Numbered from the stretch's first letter, positions 36,322 to 45,974 are shown. The stretch: 64,000 nt of DNA from JAPOXR01 sp965221815 (GCA_965221815.1 OZ244915.1:744001-808000); one strand, 5' to 3'. Program-made: numbers and translations. Notes: generated from the letters alone by a model not told the origin.

Positions 36322-36851
36322 CAGGAAAATACTCCAGAATGGTTAAACCATTCCGGAATTTAATCCTGATGAGTTTGCTGTTCAAGCAGTTGAGAGTGGC
36401 TTTCAGGGATTTTTTCTTCAGTCCTGTCGAATTGCACTTCGAAGACGAATTCGCCAGCCCAACTGAATCACAGCGGGTCGAGAGGTGAGTCGCCGATATC
36501 CAATGGATTGTGGAATTTGCTTGGGAAGAGGTGGTTCTGATTGGCGGGGCAGTCATGGGCTGGAGTCAAGATCGGTTCGGGATGAAAAATGGATCTTTGA
36601 TCAACGTGATTCATGCTTTTGCGCCCTGGGAGGGTTATGCTGCCGTGTTGTGCCGCCGTCAGACCAGAAACCCGAAACGGCAGTGATCCCATCTCTCGAA
36701 AGATGATTGATTGCCGATTTTTGTGCACTGAGATCAAAAGGATTTTAGATTCACCTCTTGAATCGATCGATCACCTTGATGCGATTCGGTGCGCCCCGTC
36801 GGATGTCGTTGTGCCGTGAATTTATGTGAATCATTGGATGGAAGAGTCGCA
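36322..36851. other. Gene-free stretch beside the insertion sequence
   Basis: Short frames occur on both strands, but none shows motifs or a ribosome site. It contains the presumed promoter of the ATPase gene at its left side. I see no repeats apart from the 9-bp target duplication at its right end. Confidence 0.5.
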
Positions 36852-36860
36852 GACGTTCTT
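36852..36860. repeat. Target-site duplication GACGTTCTT (left copy)
   Basis: GACGTTCTT at 36852-36860 recurs at 38549-38557, each directly outside the terminal repeats of the insertion sequence at 36861-38548. A 9-bp duplication is typical of IS4-type elements. Confidence 0.85.
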
Positions 36861-38548
36861 CAGCAATTCCCGCTAATTCCGGTTTCAGCTCGTTTGGCAC
36901 AGCCATTTGGCGGATCGTTTGGGTCAGGCACAGCGCATCCGGGCGGCGGAATCGTCGCGGAGTGATGGGATGGCAATGTGGGGATGGACTTTGAAGATGA
37001 CGTGGGTGTGTGAGGGGCCTCACAGGCGGCGGGGTTCAGGGTTCGGGAAGGATGTCGGCGAGCGCCGGGCGCTGCAGGGTCTCAGTCAGTCCACGCCAGA
37101 AGATCTCCCAGCTGTGGATTTGATAACTCATGAGTTGGGCGGTCATCGCCCGCCACAGATACAGTTTTCGCTTCTTGGTCGCGAGAGCACGTTGGAATGC
37201 AGGGCAGAGGGTCTGGAGAATCTGATCCATCAGAAACACCAGCATCATGAGAGTGGGGAGGACGCTGGCGAGGTTCTTTTGGCCGTGTCCAAAGTTATGT
37301 GCGAAAGAGAGGCCACTGCCGCGGGTCTTCTTCAAAGTCTGAAAGGTTTCATTCTCGATTTTCCACCGGCTGCGGCCGGCACGCATCACCTCCATGATTG
37401 AGTGGTCATTGAGTGGTTGATCGGTGACCCAGGAGAAGGTCTTGGTTTCACCCTTCGGGTTGATCTCGGTGTATTCGAGAAAGTTGACGCCGAGATCGAA
37501 ATGGGTCTCATTGAGCGGCGCGTCATTCACCCAGCGAAAGCGATGATGGGTGATCTGCCCTTTGGGGCCTGTCTCACACCTCTCGGTCACCTGGACGCGG
37601 GGATTGTCTTCCAGCCAGGCGAACAGGAATGTGTGATCCCCCGGCTTGGCCCCCAGAATATAACCGATCTCATGAGCACGCAGCATCTTGATATGGGGCC
37701 CCTTTGATGCCAGTCCGTCCTGGAGGATGACGACAGGAAGATGGGGATGTTCACGGCGAAAGGCCGTGACGAACCGCGCGCAGGCATTCTGTTCGCAATC
37801 ATTCTTGGTGGCGCCATCCTGCTTGCGGATGATCTCAGGGGCCAGGGGCACCACAACCGGAAGATCCGGATGCACCAGGGCCGCACCGAGCATCTGGTGA
37901 TAATAAGTCACAGTGCCGTTTCTGTGCTCTTTCCGGCAACACTGATCGCAATGGACGTTGTGAGAGCTGTAATATTGCGTCCCGTCAATCGACAGCAGAT
38001 AGCTCTTGTCAAAATACTGGAAGGCTTCAAGCTTCTTGCTGCGCTGGAGCAGCGCAAACAAGGTGCGGAAGGCCGGCCGCAACCGATCCGGATCCACCCT
38101 GTCCAACCGCTCGCGCATCGTGGTGTCAGAGGGGACCCGCCCGATCTGATACAGTGATTTCAAATTGTTGACGATCGTCGCATCGGTCCGCTCACCCCGC
38201 ATCTCCTGGTCAAAGCAAAGCAGCGAGGGATATTTGAACTGAAACATCGCGACGGCCGCCATCAGACAATCCCTCACGGTGAGGCCACGGCTGGCCACCG
38301 GCTCCGGAATGTTCTGAAACACCTGACGTAATTTGGAAATCATCACGTCCATCTTCTGCAGATGACGCATTTTCTTTGGGGGCATGACACTGCTCGATTG
38401 TGTTCATTGTTGCGGGCAACCCTAAACGAATCACCGGGCAGGGCCAAGACACGCCCCAGAAAGACCCGAAGAGTTTGCGAAAAAAATATTTTGGCAAAGA
38501 ACTAAACTGCTGAAATAAAGTCAGAAAATAAATTAGCGGGAATTACTG
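36861..38548 (-). mobile_element. Complete 1688-bp insertion sequence, IS4-like
   Basis: Terminal inverted repeats of 18 bp, CAGYAATTCCCGCTAATT, lie at 36861-36878 and 38531-38548 with one mismatch. Exact 9-bp direct repeats lie outside. The element holds one intact transposase gene. The perfect duplication and near-perfect ends indicate a recent insertion. It replaced nothing visible; joining the flanks gives ordinary intergenic sequence. Confidence 0.88.
37036..38385 (-). CDS. DDE transposase, IS4-like, family not assigned
   Basis: The 449-aa protein starts at ATG 38385. The DDE-like residues sit in YLLSIDGTQYYSSH (Asp), VVILQDGLASKGPH (Asp) and GRSRWKIENETFQTLKK (Glu in a YREK-like position, here with W-K-I-E-N-E-T-F). 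A CDQCC motif after the first Asp is unusual. The C-terminal GLSFAHNFGHGQKNLASVLPTLMML block is typical of an IS4-like group often listed as ISNCY or unclassified. The gene is intact, within a complete element with a clean target duplication, so it is probably active. Confidence 0.85.
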   Translation of the reverse strand: MPPKKMRHLQKMDVMISKLRQVFQNIPEPVASRGLTVRDCLMAAVAMFQFKYPSLLCFDQEMRGERTDATIVNNLKSLYQIGRVPSDTTMRERLDRVDPDRLRPAFRTLFALLQRSKKLEAFQYFDKSYLLSIDGTQYYSSHNVHCDQCCRKEHRNGTVTYYHQMLGAALVHPDLPVVVPLAPEIIRKQDGATKNDCEQNACARFVTAFRREHPHLPVVILQDGLASKGPHIKMLRAHEIGYILGAKPGDHTFLFAWLEDNPRVQVTERCETGPKGQITHHRFRWVNDAPLNETHFDLGVNFLEYTEINPKGETKTFSWVTDQPLNDHSIMEVMRAGRSRWKIENETFQTLKKTRGSGLSFAHNFGHGQKNLASVLPTLMMLVFLMDQILQTLCPAFQRALATKKRKLYLWRAMTAQLMSYQIHSWEIFWRGLTETLQRPALADILPEP

Positions 38549-38703
38549 GACGTTCTTTGGGAAGGCTGGTAACATTCAATGTGCCCTCATAAAAGCGAAG
38601 GATATTGCAGACTCTTCTGGCAAGCGGTTGCCCGGACAGGTTTGCCCCTGTGTGGTGCAATCAATCGGGTCTATGGGTTGGATCATAGGAGATTGGGATT
38701 TCA

Positions 38704-39204
38704 ATGAAGAAGGGTCTGGCTCCGATCGCCAACGACAACTCCCGAATCCTGATTCTTGGCTCATTGCCAGGTGATATCTCACTGGCGGCCCAAGAATATT
38801 ACGCGAATTCCAGCAACCAGTTTTGGCGAATTCTTTCCCGTACATTTGAAGAGACGACCGGTGAGGGTGACGAATCAAGACGGTCATTTCTTCTCAGGAA
38901 TGAAATTGCACTCTGGGATATATTTGCGGCAGCAGAACGCACCGGCAGTCTGGATTCACAAATTCGCTCTCCAATCTATAACGATTTGGCCTCATTGATT
39001 GACAAATATCCGTGCATTGATGCGATCGGGCTGAACGGCAAACGGGCGTATCAAGGATTCAAGCTTTATTGCGCGCAAAATCCAGATGTCGCTTGGGGTG
39101 GAAAGCGTGTTTGCTGTTTGCCATCTACAAGTGCGGCCAACGCAACAATGACATTCGATGACAAGTTCCGGGTTTGGCGTGCATTTCTGAAGCCGGCTTT
39201 GTAA
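38704..39204 (+). CDS. DNA-deoxyinosine glycosylase (UDG superfamily family 6)
   Basis: The 166-aa protein has the HDG motifs: ILILGSLPGDISLAAQEYYANSSNQFW at the N-terminus and a C-terminal CCLPSTSAAN loop. Such enzymes excise hypoxanthine from DNA and lack uracil activity. ATG 38704 follows GGGATTTCA; the preceding 155 bp hold no gene. The gene for exonuclease III, which would process the abasic product, lies 90 bp downstream on the opposite strand. Confidence 0.85.
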   Translation: MKKGLAPIANDNSRILILGSLPGDISLAAQEYYANSSNQFWRILSRTFEETTGEGDESRRSFLLRNEIALWDIFAAAERTGSLDSQIRSPIYNDLASLIDKYPCIDAIGLNGKRAYQGFKLYCAQNPDVAWGGKRVCCLPSTSAANATMTFDDKFRVWRAFLKPAL

Positions 39205-39294
39205 TTCTCATATCGGGTCCAAAACTTATGCGTTAACCGGAAATCATGGCCTGAATTTCAATAGAACCCTTTGCACGGTTCGGGTTTGTGGCTG

Positions 39295-40086
39295 TCAGAC
39301 TCGACTCGCAGAGGTGATTTCAACCCAGATCGGCACATGATCCGACGGTTTTTCCCAATCGCGAACATCCCGATCGATCGCACAATCAGCAAGCCGGTCA
39401 GCACATTGCGGCGTGAGCAGAAAATGGTCAATCCGTATCCCGTCATTGCGCTGCCAGGCACCCGCCTGAAAGTCCCAGAAAGTGTATTGTTCAGAATCCG
39501 TACAACGCAAACGGAACGCGTCATAGAAGCCAAGATTGACCAGCTGGTGCCACAATCTCCGGGTTTCCGGACGAAACAACGCGTCTTCGGCCCATTTTTC
39601 GGGATGGCGCGCATCTTCCGATTGCGGAATGACATTGAAGTCGCCAGCGAGCAACGAAGCCTCTTCAAGCGCCAGAATGTCTGTGGCGCGCCGGATTAAC
39701 CGTTCCATCCAGGCAAGCTTGTAATCGTATTTTGGGCCAGGTGCAGGATTGCCGTTGGGCAAGTACAAGCAACAGACGCGGATTGGAGAATCACTGGCGA
39801 CGGTCGCTTCTATCCACCGTGCTTGCACATCATTGTTATCCCCCGGTAATCCACGGGTGACATCTTCAAGCGGAAACTTTGAGAAAATAGCCACGCCATT
39901 GAAACCCTTCTGTCCGTGGATGGCAATATTGTAACCTAGATCTTCAAAGTCCTGGTATGGAAAACCCATATCCAGACATTTGATTTCCTGTAGTAAAACA
40001 ACATCCGGGTGACTTTCGTTCAGCCATTTGCATAGATGCAGCTTCCGCGCCCTTATACCGTTGACATTGAAACTTGCGATTTTCAT
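39295..40086 (-). CDS. xth: Exodeoxyribonuclease III
   Basis: The 263-aa AP endonuclease/3'-exonuclease of base excision repair. Conserved motifs in order: MKIASFNVNGIRARK, VVLLQEIKCLD (metal Glu), GDFNVIPQSEDARHP, YTFWDFQAGAWQRNDGIRIDHFLLT and PSDHVPIWVE (catalytic His). Length is exactly that of the XthA family. It is 13 bp after the stop of erpA on the same strand, suggesting erpA-xth cotranscription. Confidence 0.94.
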   Translation of the reverse strand: MKIASFNVNGIRARKLHLCKWLNESHPDVVLLQEIKCLDMGFPYQDFEDLGYNIAIHGQKGFNGVAIFSKFPLEDVTRGLPGDNNDVQARWIEATVASDSPIRVCCLYLPNGNPAPGPKYDYKLAWMERLIRRATDILALEEASLLAGDFNVIPQSEDARHPEKWAEDALFRPETRRLWHQLVNLGFYDAFRLRCTDSEQYTFWDFQAGAWQRNDGIRIDHFLLTPQCADRLADCAIDRDVRDWEKPSDHVPIWVEITSASRV

Positions 40087-40099
40087 TCGGTGGCGAAGG

Positions 40100-40456
40100 T
40101 CAAAAAGAAAAACTCATGGCACAGCCACATGTCGATTTGGCGTTGGGATTGATGACAACAAATCGTGAGCCAATCAGTTCATCAGCAAAGTCAATGGTGG
40201 CATCCTGTAGAAACGGCAATGAGTGTTTATCCACCAAAACTGTCTGGTCATCACGGGTCAAGTGAATATCGTCTTCTTCCGGCTCGTCAAATTGAATTTC
40301 ATACTGAAATCCTGAACAGCCGCCGCCCTTGACGCTCACGCGCAGACATTTCATCTTGTCATCGCCCGAATTAATTTCTGCAAGCCTCTCAAATGCACGT
40401 TCGGAGACTTTGGGCGGAACAATCAATTCCACTTGCATCCTCGTTCTTTGATTCAT
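40100..40456 (-). CDS. erpA: Iron-sulfur cluster carrier protein (ErpA/IscA type)
   Basis: A-type carrier that delivers Fe-S clusters to target apoproteins. ATG 40456 with a GGGG site gives 118 aa. The cluster ligands are the single Cys in VKGGGCSGFQYEIQF and the CGC pair in NPNAKSTCGCAMSFSF near the C-terminus. The acidic stretch DEPEEDDIHL is ErpA-like. It is transcribed divergently from dgt, with a 53-bp gap that must hold both promoters, and lies before xth. Confidence 0.9.
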   Translation of the reverse strand: MNQRTRMQVELIVPPKVSERAFERLAEINSGDDKMKCLRVSVKGGGCSGFQYEIQFDEPEEDDIHLTRDDQTVLVDKHSLPFLQDATIDFADELIGSRFVVINPNAKSTCGCAMSFSF

Positions 40457-40509
40457 ACCCCATCTCAATATAATTCTACACCTTCCTTGCGGCAAGCTTG
40501 TGGTGACTT

Positions 40510-41679
40510 ATGGCAAAGCGGCAACTGAGCGCAGTTATGACCCTGGCGCCCTATGCATGCATGCATCCGCGTTGCGGGTCGCGCCCCCTGAGTGATTCAG
40601 GCAGTGAGCAGCGCACAGCTTTTCAGCGGGATTGTGACAGGATTGTGCATTCCACCTCGTTTCGTTTGCTGATGTACAAGACCCAAGTCTTTGTCGCCCC
40701 GGTATGCGGGCATTTCAGAACGCGTCTCACGCATACGATCGAGGTGGCACGGGTCGCCCGTGCAATCGCTTCGTCGCTTGGCCTTAATCCGGATTTGGCT
40801 GAGTCCGTGTCCCTCGCACATGATCTTGGGCATACGCCTTTTGGTCATATCGGAGAGCAGACACTTAATGAAATCATGAAGGGCCATGGCGGCTTCGAGC
40901 ATAACGCCCAAGCGGTGAGAATCGTCACCAATCTAGAACGCAGTTACATCGGATTTAACGGCCTCAACTTGACATGGGAGACATTGGAGGGGATCGCCAA
41001 ACATAATGGTCCGGTGGATGAAATGGATCTGGCAATGGCCGACGCTTACGCCGATACGGATCTGGAACTTCATACCTATCCTTCGGCCGAGGCACAGGTG
41101 GCTGCACTCGCCGATGACATTGCCTACAATTGTCACGATATGCAGGACGGATTGCGCGCTGAATTTTTTGCCTCCGGTGACCTGACAGAATTACCCCTGA
41201 TCGGTCCGGCAATCAGGCGCGTTCGTCGTGATGATTCCGGTGTGAGCGAAAGCCGGATCAACCAGACTGCCCTGCGGGAGGTTTTCGGTGAACTGGTCGA
41301 AGATGTGTATCGCACATCGATGCAGCGATTCGATGAATTCAATCCGCAGGAGCCTGATGATATCCGCAACGCAGGATGCGCAATCGTCAGCTTTTCCGAA
41401 GATTGCCAGCGACAGATGAACGTGATCCGCGACTTTCTATTCGATCGCATGTATCGAAACGAGCGTGTGAATGAGGAATGTGCCGAGGGAAGTGCAGCAA
41501 TCAGAACTTTGTTCAATCATTATCGCAACCACCCGTCTGATTTGCCCGCTGAGCGCCTCGAGGATTATCATTCGGCTGTTGGCGAGACAGGAAGATTGCG
41601 TGCGATCGCCGATTGCATTGCCGGATTGACAGATAGTTTTGCATTGAAAGAAACTGCAAGAATGACTGCCGGACCGTGA
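40510..41679 (+). CDS. dgt: dGTP triphosphohydrolase
   Basis: The 389-aa HD-domain enzyme hydrolyses dGTP (or other dNTPs) to nucleoside and triphosphate. Motifs: RTAFQRDCDRIVHSTSFRLL, RTRLTHTIEVARVAR (metal His), SLAHDLGHTPFGHIGE (HD), GGFEHNAQAVRI and LADDIAYNCHDMQDGLRA (last metal Asp). This is the short, non-E. coli (type 2) form common in alphaproteobacteria. The gene is followed by argS 77 bp downstream. Confidence 0.93.
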   Translation: MAKRQLSAVMTLAPYACMHPRCGSRPLSDSGSEQRTAFQRDCDRIVHSTSFRLLMYKTQVFVAPVCGHFRTRLTHTIEVARVARAIASSLGLNPDLAESVSLAHDLGHTPFGHIGEQTLNEIMKGHGGFEHNAQAVRIVTNLERSYIGFNGLNLTWETLEGIAKHNGPVDEMDLAMADAYADTDLELHTYPSAEAQVAALADDIAYNCHDMQDGLRAEFFASGDLTELPLIGPAIRRVRRDDSGVSESRINQTALREVFGELVEDVYRTSMQRFDEFNPQEPDDIRNAGCAIVSFSEDCQRQMNVIRDFLFDRMYRNERVNEECAEGSAAIRTLFNHYRNHPSDLPAERLEDYHSAVGETGRLRAIADCIAGLTDSFALKETARMTAGP

Positions 41680-41756
41680 TCGTTCACACGCAAAGACTGA
41701 TGATAGTTCTTGTGTCGTGAACATATCCTGGCGCAAGAGTAACAAAGGGTTGGATT

Positions 41757-43502
41757 ATGAATGTGATTGGCGCGTTCAATGATACCATGATGGCGGCGCT
41801 CGTAACCTGCGGTGTTGACCGAAAAGATTTGACGTTGTCGGCAGTTTCACTGGAACGGCCAAAATCCGCTGTGCACGGTGAGCTGGCAACCAATGCTGCA
41901 ATTGTTTGTGCAAAGTCTCTCAATCGCACGCCGCGCGAGGTGGCTGAACAACTCAAGATTCAACTCGAGACCGATGAGCGTATCAAGTCGATTCAAATTG
42001 CCGGCCCCGGTTTCTTGAATTTTGTCTTCAAGCCGGGCTTTTGGACTGAAAATTTACGCGTCACGATCTCACTGGGCCAAGATTATGGCCGTTCACAGAA
42101 GGGCGAAGGCCGCCGGGTGTTGCTGGAATTCGTGTCGGCGAATCCAACGGGCCCGTTGCATGTTGGTCATGCGCGTGGTGCCATCTTTGGAGATGCGCTG
42201 GCGCGCTTATTGGAATTCACAGGTTATCAGGTTTTTCGCGAATATTATCTCAATGACGGTGGCGCACAAGTCGATACACTTGGCCGCTCCGTTTATCTGC
42301 GCTACCTCGAAGCGATCGGATATAAGGTCGAGTTCACCAATGAACATTATGGCGGTACGTATCTGAAAGAGGTCGGCGAATCGCTAGCCGGGAGATTCGG
42401 TAAAAAATTCGTGAATCAGCCCGAGTCCGTCTGGCTGGCGGAATTCAAACGTTTCGCGATTGACAGAATGACGGCGTGCATTCGTCAGGATCTGGCGCAA
42501 TTGAATGTGCAGATGGATGCTTTCTTCAGTGAAACGACCCTTATTGACAGCGGTGCAATTGAGCAAACACTTGATGAGTTGCGTTGCCGTGGGCTCATTT
42601 ACGAAGGGGTGTTGCCGCCGCCCAAAGGGGCAGTCCAGGAAGATTGGGAGCCGCGCGAACAGGCATTGTTCCGTTCAACCCTCCATGGCGATGACGTTGA
42701 TCGACCGGTGCTCAAGGCTGATGGATCATGGACATATTTTGCCGCAGATCTCGCCTATCATTACAACAAGGTGACACGAGGGTTTGACGAGTTGATCAAT
42801 GTTTTCGGGGCCGATCATGGCGGCTATGTCAAACGTATCCGTGCAGCGGTTTCAGCCTTGTCCGAGGGAAAAACCCCGATTGATATCAAACTGACGCAAT
42901 TGGTGCGGGTCATCAAGGATGGTGGCGCGCAGAAAATGTCAAAACGCGCGGGTGAGTTTGTCCAACTTCGAGAGGCTGTGGAAGCCGTCGGCACGGATGT
43001 GACGCGCTTCACGATGCTGATGCGAAAGAATGATGCGCAGTTGGATTTCGACTTCGACAAGGTCAGGGAACAGTCGAAGGACAATCCTGTTTTTTATGTT
43101 CAATATGCACATGCACGGATCTGTTCGGCATTGGCGTATGCTGTTGAGTCAGGATTGATCGTCGACAGCAATGACAATTCGCTTAAGACGGCCGATTTGT
43201 CCCTTCTCATCCATCCTGCGCAAATCGCACTCGCGCGGCGTGTCTCAGAATGGCCACGGATTGTTGATCAGGCTTCTCGGCATCACGAACCGCATCGTAT
43301 CGCATTCTATCTCAATGAACTGGCTTCTGACCTCCATTCCTACTGGACTCTGGGAAACCGTGAGAAACAGCTTCGCCTCATTCAGGAGAAGGATGCGGAA
43401 GGCACAAAGGCAAGATTGACCCTGGTGCGCGCGGTCGCAGTTGTCATTTCCACGGGATTAGGTATATTGGGAGTCGAACCGATGACAGAGATGCGGGATT
43501 AA
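41757..43502 (+). CDS. argS: Arginyl-tRNA synthetase
   Basis: Class Ia synthetase, 581 aa. The N-terminal Add1 domain (HGELATNAAIVCAKSLNRTPREVAEQL) is followed by the Rossmann core with SANPTGPLHVGHARGAIFGD (HIGH signature), YYLNDGGAQVD, and the KMSKS-equivalent QKMSKRAGEFVQL. It has an anticodon-binding DALR end (FYLNELASDLHSYWTLGN). Length normal. Starts the argS - membrane protein - nagZ - scpA - scpB run. Confidence 0.95.
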   Translation: MNVIGAFNDTMMAALVTCGVDRKDLTLSAVSLERPKSAVHGELATNAAIVCAKSLNRTPREVAEQLKIQLETDERIKSIQIAGPGFLNFVFKPGFWTENLRVTISLGQDYGRSQKGEGRRVLLEFVSANPTGPLHVGHARGAIFGDALARLLEFTGYQVFREYYLNDGGAQVDTLGRSVYLRYLEAIGYKVEFTNEHYGGTYLKEVGESLAGRFGKKFVNQPESVWLAEFKRFAIDRMTACIRQDLAQLNVQMDAFFSETTLIDSGAIEQTLDELRCRGLIYEGVLPPPKGAVQEDWEPREQALFRSTLHGDDVDRPVLKADGSWTYFAADLAYHYNKVTRGFDELINVFGADHGGYVKRIRAAVSALSEGKTPIDIKLTQLVRVIKDGGAQKMSKRAGEFVQLREAVEAVGTDVTRFTMLMRKNDAQLDFDFDKVREQSKDNPVFYVQYAHARICSALAYAVESGLIVDSNDNSLKTADLSLLIHPAQIALARRVSEWPRIVDQASRHHEPHRIAFYLNELASDLHSYWTLGNREKQLRLIQEKDAEGTKARLTLVRAVAVVISTGLGILGVEPMTEMRD

Positions 43503-43567
43503 CCGCACAATTGATCTATCGAGCAGCGCAGGGTGCATGGCAACCTGCATTACCAAAGAGGCAAGTC

Positions 43568-44185
43568 ATGGCATATTTGGCGACAGAAAAGGCCAATCGG
43601 AATTATCGTAAGCATCTCGCAAAGTACGCTTTGGGATGTATCAAGTTTGCCGTATCAGTCATGCTGATTCCTGGTTGGATGTTGCTTATTGGCAACATGT
43701 CGAGCGAAGGCGGCGTGCCGATACCATTGATCAAGGCCGATGAAGAATCCTGGTGGCGGATTCCAGACGATCCAGGAGGCAATGTGACAATAAAATCTGG
43801 GTTTTCTGTGAATGCACTTCTCGCTGGCAATCGTGCGTCTGAAACCGTCGGCCAAATCAGGCTTGCGGACCCATCTGCGGAATTGCACGGGGATGACCTG
43901 TCACTGCGCGAATATGCGCAGCATCAACTGACCCAAATTGCCGTTTTGTGGCAGGTTGATCTCCCTGATTCCGTGCCGGAAACCACGGCAAATGATGTCA
44001 AGAATATTGTCAACATGGTATCTGTTGATCGAACCCGTAAAATGCCACTCTATCAGATGGCAGCTGGGTTTGACCGAGTTGATGTGTTCCCGGCACCGCC
44101 AACAGCCGCTCACGATCAGATTTTTTCATCCTGTGACGACGTATCAGGAACTAACATTGAGTGTCGTTTAGCCAAAGCCAACTGA
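43568..44185 (+). CDS. Membrane protein between argS and nagZ, SPOR-protein-like but no SPOR domain seen
   Basis: ATG 43568 with GAGG upstream gives 205 aa. A cytoplasmic lead is followed by one membrane helix (FAVSVMLIPGWMLLIGNM) and an extracytoplasmic part that starts GVPIPLIKADEESWWRIPDDPGGN. In alphaproteobacteria this place is held by a SPOR-domain septal protein with the same PLIKAD...PGG lead. The C-terminal SPOR domain is absent or has drifted beyond recognition; the protein is shorter than the usual form. The stop overlaps the nagZ start (TGATG), so they are coupled. Confidence 0.65.
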   Translation: MAYLATEKANRNYRKHLAKYALGCIKFAVSVMLIPGWMLLIGNMSSEGGVPIPLIKADEESWWRIPDDPGGNVTIKSGFSVNALLAGNRASETVGQIRLADPSAELHGDDLSLREYAQHQLTQIAVLWQVDLPDSVPETTANDVKNIVNMVSVDRTRKMPLYQMAAGFDRVDVFPAPPTAAHDQIFSSCDDVSGTNIECRLAKAN

Positions 44186-45204
44186 TGGATCGGACCGCTT
44201 GCATTTTTGGCTGTGCCGGTGCGCGACTTTCCGAATCTGAACGCCATTTCTTTGAGGAGATTAAGCCGCTGGGCTTTATCCTGTTCTCTCGGAATGGTGA
44301 TAGAGAAAATGAGCTTCGGCGGTTAATTCATTCTCTTGAAGATTCGGTGGGTGAATCTGTGTTGATTCTCACCGATCATGAAGGCGGACGGGTTCAGCGC
44401 TTTACCGGTCCGGACTGGTACGAGTGGCTCCCGCCATTTGAACAATGCCAGGCAATTGTACCTGCGAAGCGGTTGCGGTCATTATGGTTGCGCTATCGTA
44501 TTATTGCAGCCGAACTTCGTGCTGTCGGGATCAATGTGAATTGTGTGCCGGTCGCTGATATTGCCACAAATGTGACGCATAATGTCCTTTATAATCGATG
44601 TTATGCAACAGATCCCGGTTTTGTCAGCGCGGCGGCACATACGGTTGCCGAGGCCTGTATCGCGGGGGGTATTTTACCCGTCATCAAACATATTCCGGGG
44701 CATGGTCGACCACATGCGGACAGCCATTTACAGCTTCCGGTAACGGATGCAGCATTGACTGAGTTGGCAGAAAGTGACTTCATTCCGTTTCGTCGATTGA
44801 ATCGGTTTCCACTCGGGATGATGGCGCATGTCCTGTATCTGTCTCTGGATGGTCAGTGTCCTTCTTCGCAGTCGGAGGGAGTCATTTCATATGTGCGTGA
44901 CGTTATCGGGTTTGATGGGCTACTCATGAGTGATGATTTGTCGATGTCTGCTTTGAGTGGAAATATGGGTGAACGGGCAATGTCTTGTATCTCCGCCGGA
45001 TGTGATGTGAATCTGCATTGCAATGGAGATTTGGCTGAAATGCAGGATGTCGCAGCCGCATCAGGAAAACTGGGCACAGCCGGGAGTCTGCGTGCACACA
45101 ATGCCTTTACGAGTTTCTGTGAGCCTGACCGGGACGAGATCGCGGTGTTTGTTGAAGAATTTCAGACCATTTGTTTGCAGTCAGGAGTGCAATGGCCGCC
45201 ATAG
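44185..45204 (+). CDS. nagZ: Beta-N-acetylglucosaminidase, GH3
   Basis: The 339-aa GH3 enzyme removes GlcNAc from anhydro-muropeptides during peptidoglycan recycling in the cytosol. Motifs: CAGARLSESERHFF, PLGFILFSRN, TDHEGGRVQRF, IKHIPGHGRPHADSH (catalytic His region) and DGLLMSDDLSM with the nucleophile Asp. ATG 44185 overlaps the stop of the preceding gene. GTG 44161, with AGGA upstream, would add eight residues and is the alternative start. Confidence 0.92.
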   Translation: MDRTACIFGCAGARLSESERHFFEEIKPLGFILFSRNGDRENELRRLIHSLEDSVGESVLILTDHEGGRVQRFTGPDWYEWLPPFEQCQAIVPAKRLRSLWLRYRIIAAELRAVGINVNCVPVADIATNVTHNVLYNRCYATDPGFVSAAAHTVAEACIAGGILPVIKHIPGHGRPHADSHLQLPVTDAALTELAESDFIPFRRLNRFPLGMMAHVLYLSLDGQCPSSQSEGVISYVRDVIGFDGLLMSDDLSMSALSGNMGERAMSCISAGCDVNLHCNGDLAEMQDVAAASGKLGTAGSLRAHNAFTSFCEPDRDEIAVFVEEFQTICLQSGVQWPP

Positions 45205-45974
45205 CAACTGACAGTCTGAACGAAGTGATGTCGACAGAGCCGCAGTTGATCGTTGACCTCGATGGATATGAAGGGCCACTGGATCTTCTTTTGGAACTTG
45301 CCCGTCGGCAGAAGGTGGATTTAAGAAAAATCTCGATCCTGCGGTTGGCGGAACAGTATGCCGCATTCATCGACAATGCCCGGGCGTTGCGGATCAACCT
45401 TGCGGCCGATTATCTTGTCATGGCAGCCTGGCTGGCGCTGATAAAGTCACGTCTTCTTTTGCCCAAGGAAGCAAATGATGATGAGAGCGAAGATGTGGTC
45501 GCATCCAGATTGGCTGAGCGGCTTCGCCGTTTGAATGCCATGCGACAGGCCAGTCAATCGCTTATGGAGCGAAGACAGCTGGGTCAGGACTTTTTTGCGA
45601 GGGGTGAACCGGAGCTGTTGTCTGTTCGGCGCATCACGCGCATCAGCGCCAATGCCTTTGATCTGACTCAGGCTTATGCAAGGCTCCGCATTCGCAACGA
45701 GTCCCAACCCCTGAGGGTAAAACCAACACCGGTGCTCTCGGTCGAAGCGGCAATGTCTAACCTGCAGCGGCTGCTCGGAGAGATGCCTGATTGGGTCGAA
45801 CTGTTGCGTTTTCTTCCCGAAGGTTGGACGGAAGATGGCCGAAAGCTGCGTTCGGCACTTGCTTCGACCTTCGTGGCCTCGCTTGAATTGGCACGGCAGG
45901 GACGTCTGGATATGCATCAATCGCATGCTTTTGGGACACTCCGGGTCAGGACGTCGGAACCATCCAATGAGTAA
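45192..45974 (+). CDS. scpA: Segregation and condensation protein A
   Basis: The 260-aa kleisin of the Smc-ScpAB complex, which compacts and helps segregate the chromosome. ATG 45192 has AGGAG just upstream, inside the end of nagZ (13-bp overlap). The N-terminal Smc-binding part has LDGYEGPLDLLLELARRQKVDL and INLAADYLVMAAWLALIKSRLLLP; the C-terminal winged helix has LVASLELARQGRLDMHQ. The end overlaps scpB by eight bases. Confidence 0.92.
   Translation: MAAIATDSLNEVMSTEPQLIVDLDGYEGPLDLLLELARRQKVDLRKISILRLAEQYAAFIDNARALRINLAADYLVMAAWLALIKSRLLLPKEANDDESEDVVASRLAERLRRLNAMRQASQSLMERRQLGQDFFARGEPELLSVRRITRISANAFDLTQAYARLRIRNESQPLRVKPTPVLSVEAAMSNLQRLLGEMPDWVELLRFLPEGWTEDGRKLRSALASTFVASLELARQGRLDMHQSHAFGTLRVRTSEPSNE

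Noticed and set aside
37402..38157. Plus-strand frames within the IS4-like element
   Set aside because: Antisense to the transposase with matched terminal repeats; no independent signal.
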